In this document: positions 35,282 to 44,384 of the stretch, one piece after another
How positions within the stretch are numbered: the first letter of the stretch is position 1
How the letters are laid out: every line of letters starts with the position of its first letter
Assembly (NCBI GenBank): GCA_965228545.1
Contig: OZ245822.1
Span: forward strand, 2,852,001 to 2,916,000
Reading direction: 5' to 3'
Origin: HXMU1420-13 sp965228545
GTDB taxonomy: Bacteria; Bacteroidota; Rhodothermia; Balneolales; Balneolaceae
Length of the DNA: 64,000 nucleotides
Translations under genes and position numbers: made by a program
Notes under the pieces: generated by a model
What the model was told of the DNA's origin: nothing
What the model saw: only the letters and a program-made list of their open reading frames with translations
Databases searched by the model: none

Positions 35282-35578
35282 GTTAAAGGATATTTTTATT
35301 GGTTGGAACCGCTTCCAAAAATCTCGTTTTTCTGTTTCAAATACTAGTAAAAAGTTGCCTCTCAGTATTTATGCACAGATTCCAAAATTACGGAATTCAT
35401 TTATACATAATGAGCTTAATTGTATAAAAAACTCGAGGCAAGAGCCTAAAAGGGAATGATGAAAGTTATTAGCAAAAGTGTATTTTAAAGGCTAGAAATT
35501 GCCGAAAGGCATGGTGTGTAGGTTTGGTCGCCGGCTCGCCTCTTATGTATAAAAATAAAAATAAAGGTAAAGTAAACA
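35282..35578. other. Divergent intergenic region, leucine dehydrogenase and recJ
   Basis: No gene, RNA or repeat that I can support. AT-rich, must contain promoters for both flanking genes. An unconfirmed TTG-rich piece lies near 35350. Confidence 0.35.
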
Positions 35579-37291
35579 ATGTCATTCCGCTGGGTATATC
35601 CGCAGCCGGAACGAGAGGAGAGCGTGTCCGAAATAAAGCAGGCTCTTGGCGTACCGGACATTATAGCCCAATTGCTGGCTATACGTGGCATAAAAACATA
35701 TGAAGATGCAAAGTCTTTTTTCCGCCCTACGATAGATCTGTTGTACGACCCATTCCTGATGAAGGATATGGAAGAAGGTGCAGAGCGCCTCGCGTTGGCT
35801 ATACGTAAAAGCGAAAAAGTTGTGGTTTACGGCGACTACGACGTAGACGGTACCACTGCTACGGCTTGTGTGTACACGTTTTTAAAAGAATTTGGTGTAG
35901 ACGCCGACTACTACATTCCGCATCGGTTTAAAGAAGGGTATGGAATTAATCCCGAAGGCATACACTATGCTCACGATATAGGAGCTCATCTGATTGTATC
36001 GGTAGATTGTGGGATTACAGCCATCGAAGAAGCAAAAGAGATTAAAGCAAAAGGCATGGAGTTGATCATTTGTGATCACCATACGGTAGGAGACGGAATT
36101 CCGGATGCCGTAGCCGTGCTCGATCCAAAACGCCCGGATTGCAACTATCCTTTTGATGGATTATCAGGCGCTGGTGTTGGATTTAAACTGGTACAAGCAA
36201 CGCTGAAAAAGCTTGGTTTACCGGATTCTATCGCCTACAAATATCTAGATCTGATAGCTATTTCCATCGCATCGGATATTGTGCCCATCATCAGCGAAAA
36301 TCGAATTCTGATGCGTGCCGGGCTACAAATGTTGCAAAATAACCCGCGTGTTGGAATCAAAACATTGATGGATTTAATTCGGATGCCGGTTAGCGATATA
36401 ACAACCAGCAAGATTGTGTTTTCGATTGGGCCGAGGATTAATGCTGCCGGCCGGATGGGAGACGCATCTACCGCTGTTAAATTGATGATTGCAGAATCAG
36501 CGGGGGAGGCAAAATCATTAGCCAAAGAATTAGAGTCGATCAATTTACGCCGTCGCGACAAAGACAGTAAAACGATGGAGGAAGCTCTTGCTCAAATCGA
36601 TGACGAGCTCGATATCGACGATGTGAGTACCTTGGTGCTATACAAACCAGATTGGCATTTGGGTGTGATTGGAATTGTGGCTTCTCGTTTAGTAGATATG
36701 TTCCACCGGCCTGCCATTATGCTGAGTAATGTGGAAGGCAAAATCAAAGGCTCGGCGCGTAGTATTCGTGGCTTTAATATTTACGATGCCATGAAAGAAT
36801 GTGAAGATTTACTGGAGCAATTTGGTGGACATGAATTCGCTGCCGGTTTAACGTTGGAGGAAAAAAATCTGACCGAATTCCGTCGTCGAATAAATCAAAT
36901 TGCTTATAACGGACTTTCAAATTCGAGTTTTGAACCCGAGTTAATGGTAGATTCTAAATTAGAACTCGCTGAAATTGACATGAAATTCTGGAAGTTACTG
37001 GCACAGTTTAAACCCTTTGGTCCGGCCAACCTTCGTCCTATTTTTGTGAGCGAAGGAGTGCAAGTAGTTGGCATTCCAACCGTAGTGGGAAATGGTCATT
37101 TAAAAATGAAGATTAAGCAAGGTAATTCTGGAGTGTTTGATGCCATTGGATTCAATATGCATGAATTTTTGCCTATGGTAAGAAATGGGGAATCGTTCAG
37201 TATTGCTTATGTACTGGAAGAGAATAACTGGAACGGCAGGCGGACTTTACAAATGCGATTGAAAGACATTCATTTAGCAGAAGTTGCATAA
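35579..37291 (+). CDS. recJ: Single-stranded-DNA-specific exonuclease RecJ
   Basis: 5'-3' ssDNA exonuclease of recombinational repair. 570 residues. DHH motifs: YGDYDVDGTTATA, SVDCGIT, ICDHHTVGD; then PRINAAGRMGDAS, ARSIRGFNIYDAM and GGHEFAAGLTL of the DHHA1 half; the OB-fold C terminus is retained. Ends 62 bases before the tRNA-Phe gene. No sign of disruption by the adjacent island. Confidence 0.96.
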   Translation: MSFRWVYPQPEREESVSEIKQALGVPDIIAQLLAIRGIKTYEDAKSFFRPTIDLLYDPFLMKDMEEGAERLALAIRKSEKVVVYGDYDVDGTTATACVYTFLKEFGVDADYYIPHRFKEGYGINPEGIHYAHDIGAHLIVSVDCGITAIEEAKEIKAKGMELIICDHHTVGDGIPDAVAVLDPKRPDCNYPFDGLSGAGVGFKLVQATLKKLGLPDSIAYKYLDLIAISIASDIVPIISENRILMRAGLQMLQNNPRVGIKTLMDLIRMPVSDITTSKIVFSIGPRINAAGRMGDASTAVKLMIAESAGEAKSLAKELESINLRRRDKDSKTMEEALAQIDDELDIDDVSTLVLYKPDWHLGVIGIVASRLVDMFHRPAIMLSNVEGKIKGSARSIRGFNIYDAMKECEDLLEQFGGHEFAAGLTLEEKNLTEFRRRINQIAYNGLSNSSFEPELMVDSKLELAEIDMKFWKLLAQFKPFGPANLRPIFVSEGVQVVGIPTVVGNGHLKMKIKQGNSGVFDAIGFNMHEFLPMVRNGESFSIAYVLEENNWNGRRTLQMRLKDIHLAEVA

Positions 37292-37306
37292 ATTTGAAAT
37301 CGGTTA

Positions 37307-37337
37307 TTGTATCTGGGTAGATAACCCGCTATCTTTG
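37307..37337 (+). promoter_or_regulatory. tRNA-Phe promoter
   Basis: TTG at 37307-37309 and TATCTTTG at 37330-37337, 20 bases apart, fit the Bacteroidota sigma-ABfr consensus (TTG-N19-TAnnTTTG) closely; the tRNA starts 16 bases later. Confidence 0.75.
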
Positions 37338-37353
37338 CCGTCCTCTTAAACAA

Positions 37354-37426
<73 letters not shown>

Positions 37427-37430
37427 CCCA

Positions 37431-37466
37431 AACCCCAAGTTGTTTATTCAGCTTGGGGTTTTTTTA
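37431..37466 (+). terminator. tRNA-Phe terminator
   Basis: AACCCCAAG (37431-37439) pairs with CTTGGGGTT (37452-37460), followed by a T run. Confidence 0.85.
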
Positions 37467-37520
37467 TGGAGTTAAGTCTGTGTTTGAATCGGCGGCTCTC
37501 CCGAAGGGATGCCGATGGCG

Positions 37521-37538
37521 AATTCCGCCCGGTCCCAC
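37521..37538 (+). other. Probable attachment site copy 2
   Basis: Exact 18-base copy of the tRNA-Phe 3' end, 94 bases downstream of copy 1. The bases before it (TCGGCGG...) also resemble the tRNA anticodon-side sequence but are broken by an insertion that forms a small CTCCC/GGGA hairpin. It marks the left border of the AT-rich island. Confidence 0.6.
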
Positions 37539-37698
37539 TTTTGATAAAACCCTGTGTAGCAATTTATTAAACCTATTCAAGGCTTTATTTTGTTTGGTTA
37601 ATAAAGATCAGTTTTTTGAATAGTTACAATAAAGTTACAAGCAGATAAAGTGTACTCTAAAAAAATTTATGTTTTTGTTCACAACTTGAGAGTATAGA
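37539..37698. other. AT-rich island border without a gene
   Basis: No ORF of note. It holds the end of the STAND gene transcript (minus strand) but I see no clear terminator hairpin. Confidence 0.4.
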
Positions 37699-40600
37699 TT
37701 ATGTGAAATCCATTCCTATGACTTCAATTCCAAAAATTAGATGTTCTTCAATTTCTATCTGTTCTGCAATTTTTTTCAGAGAATTAACCATTTCATCAAA
37801 TGTAAGTTTAGAGCCTGTATTATCAATCCAATCTGACCTCTTTTCTGGGTCAACAAACCCGACCACATAAACTCCATATACATGTTTAGGGGACCGAAGA
37901 TATTTTCCTGCTAATTGTTCCCTCAGACCTTCAACTAATTGATTATAGTTCCAATTTTCACCTTTCTTTACTTCAATTGAAACTGGTTTTAAGGATGGTT
38001 TTTCTACCCTAATATCAGGTATATCATTATGATCAATTTCCACCTCTTGCGGAACGGTATAGAATCCATTTGATTTACTTTCTAATTCTCTTTTTAGAAA
38101 GCTACGGAGCATAGATTCATTATCCTTTGATCTTACATAGTGTCTGGAACTTGTATCATCTCCTAATACCTCATTCTTTATCTCGTTTAGTTTATTCAAT
38201 GTAAATCTGAATAGTTCAAAATCAGAACAAGGTTCTTTTGTACAATTCTGCATTAAGTATGGAATATGACTTGGCTCCCAATACAAATTGTCCACAAATC
38301 TTTCGGCTCTTCTCTCAATATTATATTCAATCGAGTCATATGATGGGGCAAATAAAGGTAACCCCAACAATCCTTCCAAAAACTCGTCCATTTTTGGGTT
38401 TTCATTGTCGACTATTCTATTAAAAAGGTGCCCTCTAAAATCTTGTGCATGATCCCTTATACCTGGTGAATAAGAGCCAGATCCTCTATTGATATCATCG
38501 TTAGGGTGTACATTTTCATATATAATTTTATAGAATTCCGGTAAATATTCATCGTTCAAATAAGAAGGGTTTTCTATCTCAGGATAACCGGAATAATGAG
38601 ATCTTGAGGAAAGCGAACCAGTTAATTGAACCGCAAGTGATTTGCCGTTCTTAGAAATATCGAGAGCTTTTCTTAATTCAGGAATACCATTTTTAATATC
38701 AAACTGTAATAATACAGCAATCCAAAAGAGATGAATATCAGATATAAAATCATAATTAAATAGCCAGTCAATTGAGAACCACTTTTCCTCATCTAAATGC
38801 TTTAAAAGCATAAGTAAGTAAACTGCTGAGAAGAACCATGCAGTTTTAATACCATCAATAGCTTTTCCAATAATAGCCGATTCTGAATGTCGGATTGTAG
38901 ACAGAATAGAGATTGTTTCACCTAATACATGTAAATTTGTAGTAGTTGCTCTTTTAAATGATTCCAATAGAGAATTGCCGATAATAGGTGTTAAGTATTT
39001 ATCCGTATATCTTACTTTATGTATGATGGAAAAATCCAAATTACTAAGAGTAGAATTTAATTCATCTTTGATTCGATCTTCTAAAACATCATTTACATAT
39101 TTAGGATAAGATTTTGCCAATGTTTCTAACCATTCTGAAAAGCCATTTATTTCGTTCAATGCATATTTTGTGAGGGTTTCAATATCTTCCTTAGAAAGGT
39201 TAGTAAGACTTAGATCTCCATCTCTAAGATTCAACTCAATTGACATAAGACCAATAATCGAACCATAGGTATTATTTCTGGAATCCATTTTAGGTATTTC
39301 GGGCTCATACGTTCTCCAATACTTTTTTAGAGTATCACGTGCAATTTTTGCAATGAGCTTCCCATGCCGTTTTTGAATTTTATTTTGGTCAAATTTACCA
39401 TACTTAGTTCCTTCATCAGAACTTGAGGCTGAGTAAAAGTATTGGACGAATCTGAAATTTTCTTTCTTATTTAATCTTCCTAATCTGAGAATTACTCTTG
39501 GGAATACAAGAAGATCATCTTTCTTTTGCTTTATTTTTCTTGGAAGACTTTTAATCCAGAATCTAAATTTATAGAGTCCATATTTGATATAGAATCTCAT
39601 GTAAATTGACTTAAGACGGATTCCAATACTACTATTAAGTTTGGCTTTCCACTCAGGATTATCTTGAATTACTTTTTTTAATCTATGTTTAAATCTGAAG
39701 GGAAAGTTCAATCTATCCCATATAGATAAAGCAAAGTCGAACATGTCTTTTTTTAGACTCTCATCTTCTGAAACACTCAACTCTTCTAAGATCCATTGGA
39801 AGTCTTCTTTTAGCTTGGGTTCAAAAAGCAGATTATGAAGAACAATGTTATAGTGTTTATTCTGAGTCTCTAATTGCTGGAGAGCAAAGATCCCATAGTT
39901 TTTCCTGAAACTAATATTCTCATTCGCAAAAGAAATAAGATCAGGACTTACCGTTCCTTTATGAGAACCTGCAAGTTCCTTCAAGACTACGTGTATAAAT
40001 AATGATTTAGAAAGGGTATCAATCGATTTTGAGGGCTGTGTTCTTTCGAAAAATTGATTCATTAAGTAGCAATGAGCTTCTTTGAGCCATTCAAATCTTT
40101 TAGAAATAGGTCGATAATGAGATTTATATGGTAGGCTTAGTAGTAGCTTAGTTAATCCGATTAATAACTCTTCAATTAAAGACAAGTCGAGTTTCGGCAC
40201 CCATTTTTCAAATAATACCATTAACGAGTAGTTAATAACTAAATCATAGTCTCTTACAGGCTGTGTTTTGCTTAAAAAAGTGAGGGTTTCTTGTACATTT
40301 AAATTTTTGGGAAAGAGAGAAGAAATTAGTCTATCAATAATTGAATTAGTTAATTCTTCCTTCTGAATGTAATGTTCTATAACGGTGGAGATTTGATCTC
40401 GAGATCCAAACTTAGATATGTATTCAATAGATAAGGACTTTAGAGAATACGAGCTTTCATCATCTATAGAAATCTTAAATACTTCATCTAAACAAGTCGT
40501 GGTGGCACTTAGGGTAGCAATTCTAAGAATTAAGGCTTTAAAATTTTCGGAAATAGTTTCATCTAAAAGAATTTGACTAAATAGGTTGCCTAATGTGTTG

Positions 40601-41994
40601 TTACCTAACCGACTTAAAGATTCGGCTTCGTAATATTTATAGAAACGATCTTTATCTCCAAACTTAATAGACAGGGCTTTAATAATTTCAATTTTATACT
40701 GGTCTGATAGTGAGGCGGGGTCTCCAAACTCTAAGAAAATCTCAGGACAAGTATTGAGTATTTTCGACCTTATATCGTTACTCCAACTATGATTACCAAG
40801 AGCAAGCCAAGCAAGAATAGGTCGGTATTTCACTCGGGCAAAAGTCCTACCTCTTTTAGATCCAAAGAATAAATCTGCATTCTGGAAGTAATCGCAGTTT
40901 CCGTTAAAAAGACGTACAAACCAAGAAGAAGCAAGGTATTCGGATTTACGTCTATGATGAATTCGAATTTTACCATAGATAGCATCATCAAACAATGGTC
41001 TTTGTAGCAATGACCTTACTTCAGCATAACTCCACGAACTAGGAAGAGCCTGAAGAGGGTCAATAAAGCTATCATCTGTGTTACTACAGGTATTCAAGCT
41101 ATCTTTAATGACAAAGTTAAGCTTATTTGTTAGAATCGTGGAAACGGCTAAGCATTCGGAACCCTCTCTTAGTTTATCATACGAAATGTCATCACCGGAG
41201 GAGCGATCAGAATTCTTTTCTTTTAGCTTTTCTTGAATATCGTATTCAATTATGTCTTTAAGAGTGCCTAAAGTAAAGTGTTTTTTCCAGTACTCCGCAA
41301 GGTCATGTATATCCAAAGGCCTTCTTACCAAGTCCCAAGCAAATCTGCTATCAATTTGTTCGATAAATCCATTAACGTTATCAAGTTGTAAAAACTCGGA
41401 ATATTTAATGACTCGTTCTTTATTTAAAGGAAGTATTTTTAAAATACATATAGATTTATTGGGATCAGCTGCAAGAGTTTGAACAATATTGCTATCAATA
41501 TTAGGTCTCCATTCACTTATTCTTGATGAAATTATGAACTTGCTACGGGACAGGTTTTTTAACCCGATAAGCGTTTTAAGATTTCGTATCGAGTTTTGAA
41601 AATCTAATACCTGTGTTAGCTTAGATTCGTCTACTGAATCAAGAAAAAATATTCCAATTTGTTGACTTTCCAGCCATGATTGGAAAAGTTCATTATCTTC
41701 AGGTTCAAGGGAATGAGGGCTATTTTTGAAGCTTTCTAATCGAATAAAGAAACTGAACTCATTTTTAGATCTTTGAATTTCAGATTGTTGTTTAAGCTCA
41801 AACGTTTTGCCACTTCCAGCTTCTCCCAAGATTACAATAAGCTCATCAAGTTCAAGTAATTTATCCCATGAATAATCCCTGTCATAATGTGTATCAAAAA
41901 ACAGGTAACTGTTCGAAACATCTTCGTCAGTAATTTCTGAGCCATTAATTCTTGAGAATCTGCGGTCTAAGTCAATGTATTCGGTATTGTTCAT
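37699..41994 (-). CDS. NACHT/STAND NTPase fused to a C-terminal PD-(D/E)XK nuclease-like domain
   Basis: 1431-residue protein, probable anti-phage effector. N-terminal NTPase: Walker A GEAGSGKT (57-64), NACHT-type Walker B FFLDSVDE (116-123), sensor-like FIISSR (153-158) and a PLDIHDLAEYW helix around 226-236. The middle (about 250-1280) is helical with leucine-rich HEAT-like repeats and a basic patch near 800-840; it probably senses the trigger. At the C terminus NDIPDIRV (Asp1327), IEVKKGENW (Glu1341, Lys1343) and EQLAGKY give a PD-X13-EVK core with a RecB-like Gln/Tyr helix. In known Avs proteins, as I recall, nuclease domains lie at the N terminus. Composition is AT-rich compared with the neighbours (two 60-base lines counted by hand gave 27 and 35% GC, against 42% for one in recJ), a sign of transfer. 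Whether it cuts DNA is inference. Confidence 0.8.
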   Translation of the reverse strand: MNNTEYIDLDRRFSRINGSEITDEDVSNSYLFFDTHYDRDYSWDKLLELDELIVILGEAGSGKTFELKQQSEIQRSKNEFSFFIRLESFKNSPHSLEPEDNELFQSWLESQQIGIFFLDSVDESKLTQVLDFQNSIRNLKTLIGLKNLSRSKFIISSRISEWRPNIDSNIVQTLAADPNKSICILKILPLNKERVIKYSEFLQLDNVNGFIEQIDSRFAWDLVRRPLDIHDLAEYWKKHFTLGTLKDIIEYDIQEKLKEKNSDRSSGDDISYDKLREGSECLAVSTILTNKLNFVIKDSLNTCSNTDDSFIDPLQALPSSWSYAEVRSLLQRPLFDDAIYGKIRIHHRRKSEYLASSWFVRLFNGNCDYFQNADLFFGSKRGRTFARVKYRPILAWLALGNHSWSNDIRSKILNTCPEIFLEFGDPASLSDQYKIEIIKALSIKFGDKDRFYKYYEAESLSRLGNNTLGNLFSQILLDETISENFKALILRIATLSATTTCLDEVFKISIDDESSYSLKSLSIEYISKFGSRDQISTVIEHYIQKEELTNSIIDRLISSLFPKNLNVQETLTFLSKTQPVRDYDLVINYSLMVLFEKWVPKLDLSLIEELLIGLTKLLLSLPYKSHYRPISKRFEWLKEAHCYLMNQFFERTQPSKSIDTLSKSLFIHVVLKELAGSHKGTVSPDLISFANENISFRKNYGIFALQQLETQNKHYNIVLHNLLFEPKLKEDFQWILEELSVSEDESLKKDMFDFALSIWDRLNFPFRFKHRLKKVIQDNPEWKAKLNSSIGIRLKSIYMRFYIKYGLYKFRFWIKSLPRKIKQKKDDLLVFPRVILRLGRLNKKENFRFVQYFYSASSSDEGTKYGKFDQNKIQKRHGKLIAKIARDTLKKYWRTYEPEIPKMDSRNNTYGSIIGLMSIELNLRDGDLSLTNLSKEDIETLTKYALNEINGFSEWLETLAKSYPKYVNDVLEDRIKDELNSTLSNLDFSIIHKVRYTDKYLTPIIGNSLLESFKRATTTNLHVLGETISILSTIRHSESAIIGKAIDGIKTAWFFSAVYLLMLLKHLDEEKWFSIDWLFNYDFISDIHLFWIAVLLQFDIKNGIPELRKALDISKNGKSLAVQLTGSLSSRSHYSGYPEIENPSYLNDEYLPEFYKIIYENVHPNDDINRGSGSYSPGIRDHAQDFRGHLFNRIVDNENPKMDEFLEGLLGLPLFAPSYDSIEYNIERRAERFVDNLYWEPSHIPYLMQNCTKEPCSDFELFRFTLNKLNEIKNEVLGDDTSSRHYVRSKDNESMLRSFLKRELESKSNGFYTVPQEVEIDHNDIPDIRVEKPSLKPVSIEVKKGENWNYNQLVEGLREQLAGKYLRSPKHVYGVYVVGFVDPEKRSDWIDNTGSKLTFDEMVNSLKKIAEQIEIEEHLIFGIEVIGMDFT

Positions 41995-41996
41995 TC

Positions 41997-42009
41997 TGAG
42001 AATGTCTCA
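41997..42009. promoter_or_regulatory. Small inverted repeat at the STAND gene start
   Basis: TGAGA-ATG-TCTCA immediately upstream of the STAND start codon (41994). No Shine-Dalgarno is visible there, so this dyad may limit translation or bind a repressor. Weak. Confidence 0.3.
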
Positions 42010-42326
42010 AAACATTGTTATAAATAAAAGAATTACAGAATACTATGAAGCGAAAATTTTGTTATTAGCAAGGAGTTATTAGCCTATTATTGAATTTCCT
42101 CTCGTTCCGAACTACCAGTTCGGAAAGCCTGCCCGAACCACTGGTTCAAGTAAACAGCTAGATACATGTATTTCAAGAATCCATTCTTGCAGCGCTGAGC
42201 CCCAGTACCGCATTCCCAAGGTACACGTTGTGAACGAGATAAAATTAGAAATTTGTTAGGAACTCATAGAATTAATTTAAGTAACAGGAGAAAATTATTG
42301 CGCTGGTGAGAAAAAAGGTGATATAA
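42010..42326. other. Divergent intergenic region with two palindromes
   Basis: TTCCGAACT-ACC-AGTTCGGAA (42105-42125, perfect 9-bp stem) and GAACCA-C-TGGTTC (42135-42147). The two share GAAC-type arms, so they may be one compound operator or a small structured RNA. Divergent promoters for the STAND and HNH genes must lie here. No gene seen. Confidence 0.55.
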
Positions 42327-42557
42327 ATGTATTGTAAATTCTGTGGAACAGCTAAAAATGTGCAAGTTCACCATATTGATGGAAATCATGATAATAATAC
42401 CGCTAATAACAGAGTACGTTTATGTCAACGTTGCCACTCTTTAGTACATAAATATTTAGGAGTAGCATCACCTGATGAAATTTTAGCGATAGCAAATAAA
42501 GCAAGAGAAATTAACCCTAATGCACATTCCCCCACCTTATTTGATGATTTAGAGTAA
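42327..42557 (+). CDS. Small HNH endonuclease-like protein
   Basis: 76 residues. Zinc cysteines CKFC (3-6) and CQRCH (33-37) flank VHHIDGNHDNNTANN, the HNH beta-beta-alpha metal site (His15/16, Asn27/28, His37). Complete, starting at ATG with AAGGTGA upstream. Small HNH proteins of this type are common in phages and mobile islands and may nick DNA. It points away from the STAND gene, so a shared defence unit is only inferred. Confidence 0.8.
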   Translation: MYCKFCGTAKNVQVHHIDGNHDNNTANNRVRLCQRCHSLVHKYLGVASPDEILAIANKAREINPNAHSPTLFDDLE

Positions 42558-42604
42558 TTCTATTCCCATCGTTCCTACTAGTAATCGAATCAAATTAACC
42601 CATT

Positions 42605-42640
42605 AGATTTCTCCCTCGCATTCGCTCATTCGAAATGACA
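42605..42640. repeat. REP-like half element
   Basis: AGATTTCTCCCTCGCATTCG, then TTCGAAATGACA, the complement of the TGTCATTTCGA...GGGAGAAATC half of 26009-26093. Its presence at the right border of the AT-rich region suggests the chromosome resumes here. Confidence 0.6.
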
Positions 42641-42690
42641 AACTAATAGGCAAATCAACATTTTTCTGTGCCTCAGACCTCAAACCTCAC

Positions 42691-43389
42691 TCAACCAACA
42701 ATCCCATCCACATTGGCTTTGAACATTTTGCCGATGGGAATTTGAATATTGCCAATGAAGATGCGATTGCCGACAATACTGGAAATGTGAGATTTTGAAA
42801 TAGCGAAGGAGCGGTGGACTTGCAGAAAATCGCCGGAAGGGAATTCATCCAAAAGCTCTGAGATTTTTTCGCGGACGGAGATGGTTTGAGCGACGGTTAC
42901 CACCTTGGTATAATTACCCGATGCTTCGAGATATTGAATACTGTCGAGCTCAATCTGAACGAAACGTTTGTCTTGCCGTAAAAAAATGGTACGGGTAGTT
43001 TGGGTGGCTTCGGGCGTACTTGTGGGATTTGGTTTCGGAGCATTCAACGTGGTTTTATTCACGGCCTTTAAAAAACGCTCGAAACTGAAGGGTTTCAGCA
43101 AATAGTCTACCACATTTAGCTCGTAGCCTTCTAATGCATACTCTTGATAGGCGGTGGTTACGATCACTTTCGGTGGGTTTTGCAAGGTGCGCAAAAACTC
43201 GAAGCCTTTGAGTGTGGGCATGTTCAAATCCAGAAAAATCAAATCCACAGCATGTTGGTTCAAATACTCGATAGCCTCCAGCGCATCGTAGCAACTTTTC
43301 GCCAACTGCATGTTGGGCAGTAAATCACAATAGCCCTTAATGATATCGTGAGCAACGTATTCGTCGTCGATGATGAGATAATTGATCAT
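42691..43389 (-). CDS. LytTR-family response regulator
   Basis: 232 residues. Receiver with Asp54 (IFLDLNMP) and KPFS, then a C-terminal LytTR DNA-binding domain (IFLRQDKRFVQIELDSIQYLEA, VHRSFAISKSHI). Paired with the kinase that overlaps it by four bases, and divergent from the ABC/M1 genes it likely regulates. Target DNA sites are not identifiable by eye. Confidence 0.92.
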   Translation of the reverse strand: MINYLIIDDEYVAHDIIKGYCDLLPNMQLAKSCYDALEAIEYLNQHAVDLIFLDLNMPTLKGFEFLRTLQNPPKVIVTTAYQEYALEGYELNVVDYLLKPFSFERFLKAVNKTTLNAPKPNPTSTPEATQTTRTIFLRQDKRFVQIELDSIQYLEASGNYTKVVTVAQTISVREKISELLDEFPSGDFLQVHRSFAISKSHISSIVGNRIFIGNIQIPIGKMFKANVDGIVG

Positions 43390-44177
43390 TTGGGTTGAAT
43401 CGTTAGTGTGGCTTGGTATTCGTTGTTTTGCACTTCGAAGCTCAAGGTGTGGCGTTTTGGATATTCGAGTTGAAGTCGCCGGCGCAGATTTTTTAATCCT
43501 ATACCCGATGATTCGCTGATCCTACTCGCATCGAAATTGTTCTTCACGGTAAAGAGGATGGCCTTATCTTTCACTTCCAAATGGATATGAATGAAAGCAT
43601 CCTTTCGAAGATTCTCCACCCCATGCTTGAAGGCGTTTTCAATCAAATTGATGAAGATAAGAGGCATCACCTCAAACTCGGGATCATCCACATCCACCTT
43701 AAAGCGCACGTCTAACGGATTACGATACCTCATTTGATGTAGCTCGATAAACGCTTGGATGTAATCGATCTCATCCTGAATAGCCACTCGCTCCTGCTCA
43801 CCTTCGTAGATGCTGTATCGCATCAAATCAGACAGTTTTAACACTAGCTGTTTTGCTTTTTGTGGATCAGAATCGATGGTGCCATACAAGTTATTCAGCA
43901 TATTAAAAAAGAAATGCGGACTCACCTGACTTTTGAGGTGCTGAAGCTCGGTGTTTTGTTGTACCGTTTTCAAGTTAAGTAATTCGCGGCGTTGTTTCAC
44001 GATCCAACGAATAGCCCAGAAAATCATCAGTACGCAATAAATAAATACCGAAAAAGAGTAGTACGGCTCGATGGCTTCGTCTTCGGTGTACATAAACACG
44101 AGGGCGCCGCCTATCAAAATAATCCAGAAGGCGTATTTCTGGAGCCAGGGAAACCGGGAAAAAAGGGAGTCGATCAT
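43386..44177 (-). CDS. LytS/YehU-type sensor histidine kinase
   Basis: 263 residues, two N-terminal membrane helices (WIILIGGALVFMY and SFSVFIYCVLMIFWAI), then the phospho-His region LKSQVSPHFFFNMLNNLYG and a short HATPase (IENAFKHGVEN, SSGIGLKNLRRRL). No periplasmic sensor, so it probably detects a membrane signal. Cognate to the downstream LytTR regulator. Confidence 0.92.
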   Translation of the reverse strand: MIDSLFSRFPWLQKYAFWIILIGGALVFMYTEDEAIEPYYSFSVFIYCVLMIFWAIRWIVKQRRELLNLKTVQQNTELQHLKSQVSPHFFFNMLNNLYGTIDSDPQKAKQLVLKLSDLMRYSIYEGEQERVAIQDEIDYIQAFIELHQMRYRNPLDVRFKVDVDDPEFEVMPLIFINLIENAFKHGVENLRKDAFIHIHLEVKDKAILFTVKNNFDASRISESSGIGLKNLRRRLQLEYPKRHTLSFEVQNNEYQATLTIQPK

Positions 44178-44384
44178 GGGGCAAAGTTAGTGAAGCAACC
44201 CGCCGCTATCAAAGAAGTTGATGAACAATCTATTTGGGGATATAAAAGTCGCGTTTTGAGGTATGAAATCAATTCGTCACGCAAAATTTATCCTTCATGG
44301 TGCCGGAAGCACTTTCTACATCAAAAGCTGTGTCGAAAAATTATGCGGCGATACCTTGGGAGCAAAATCAACTTAAAAAGAATC

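Noticed and set aside
37500..42600. Prophage or full integrative element
   Set aside because: No integrase, capsid, portal or mobilisation gene is visible; only att-like repeats and two cargo genes.
43992..44384. N-terminal extension of the ABC ATPase frame
   Set aside because: Antisense to the kinase gene and without domain content; the ATP-binding fold starts at 44385.
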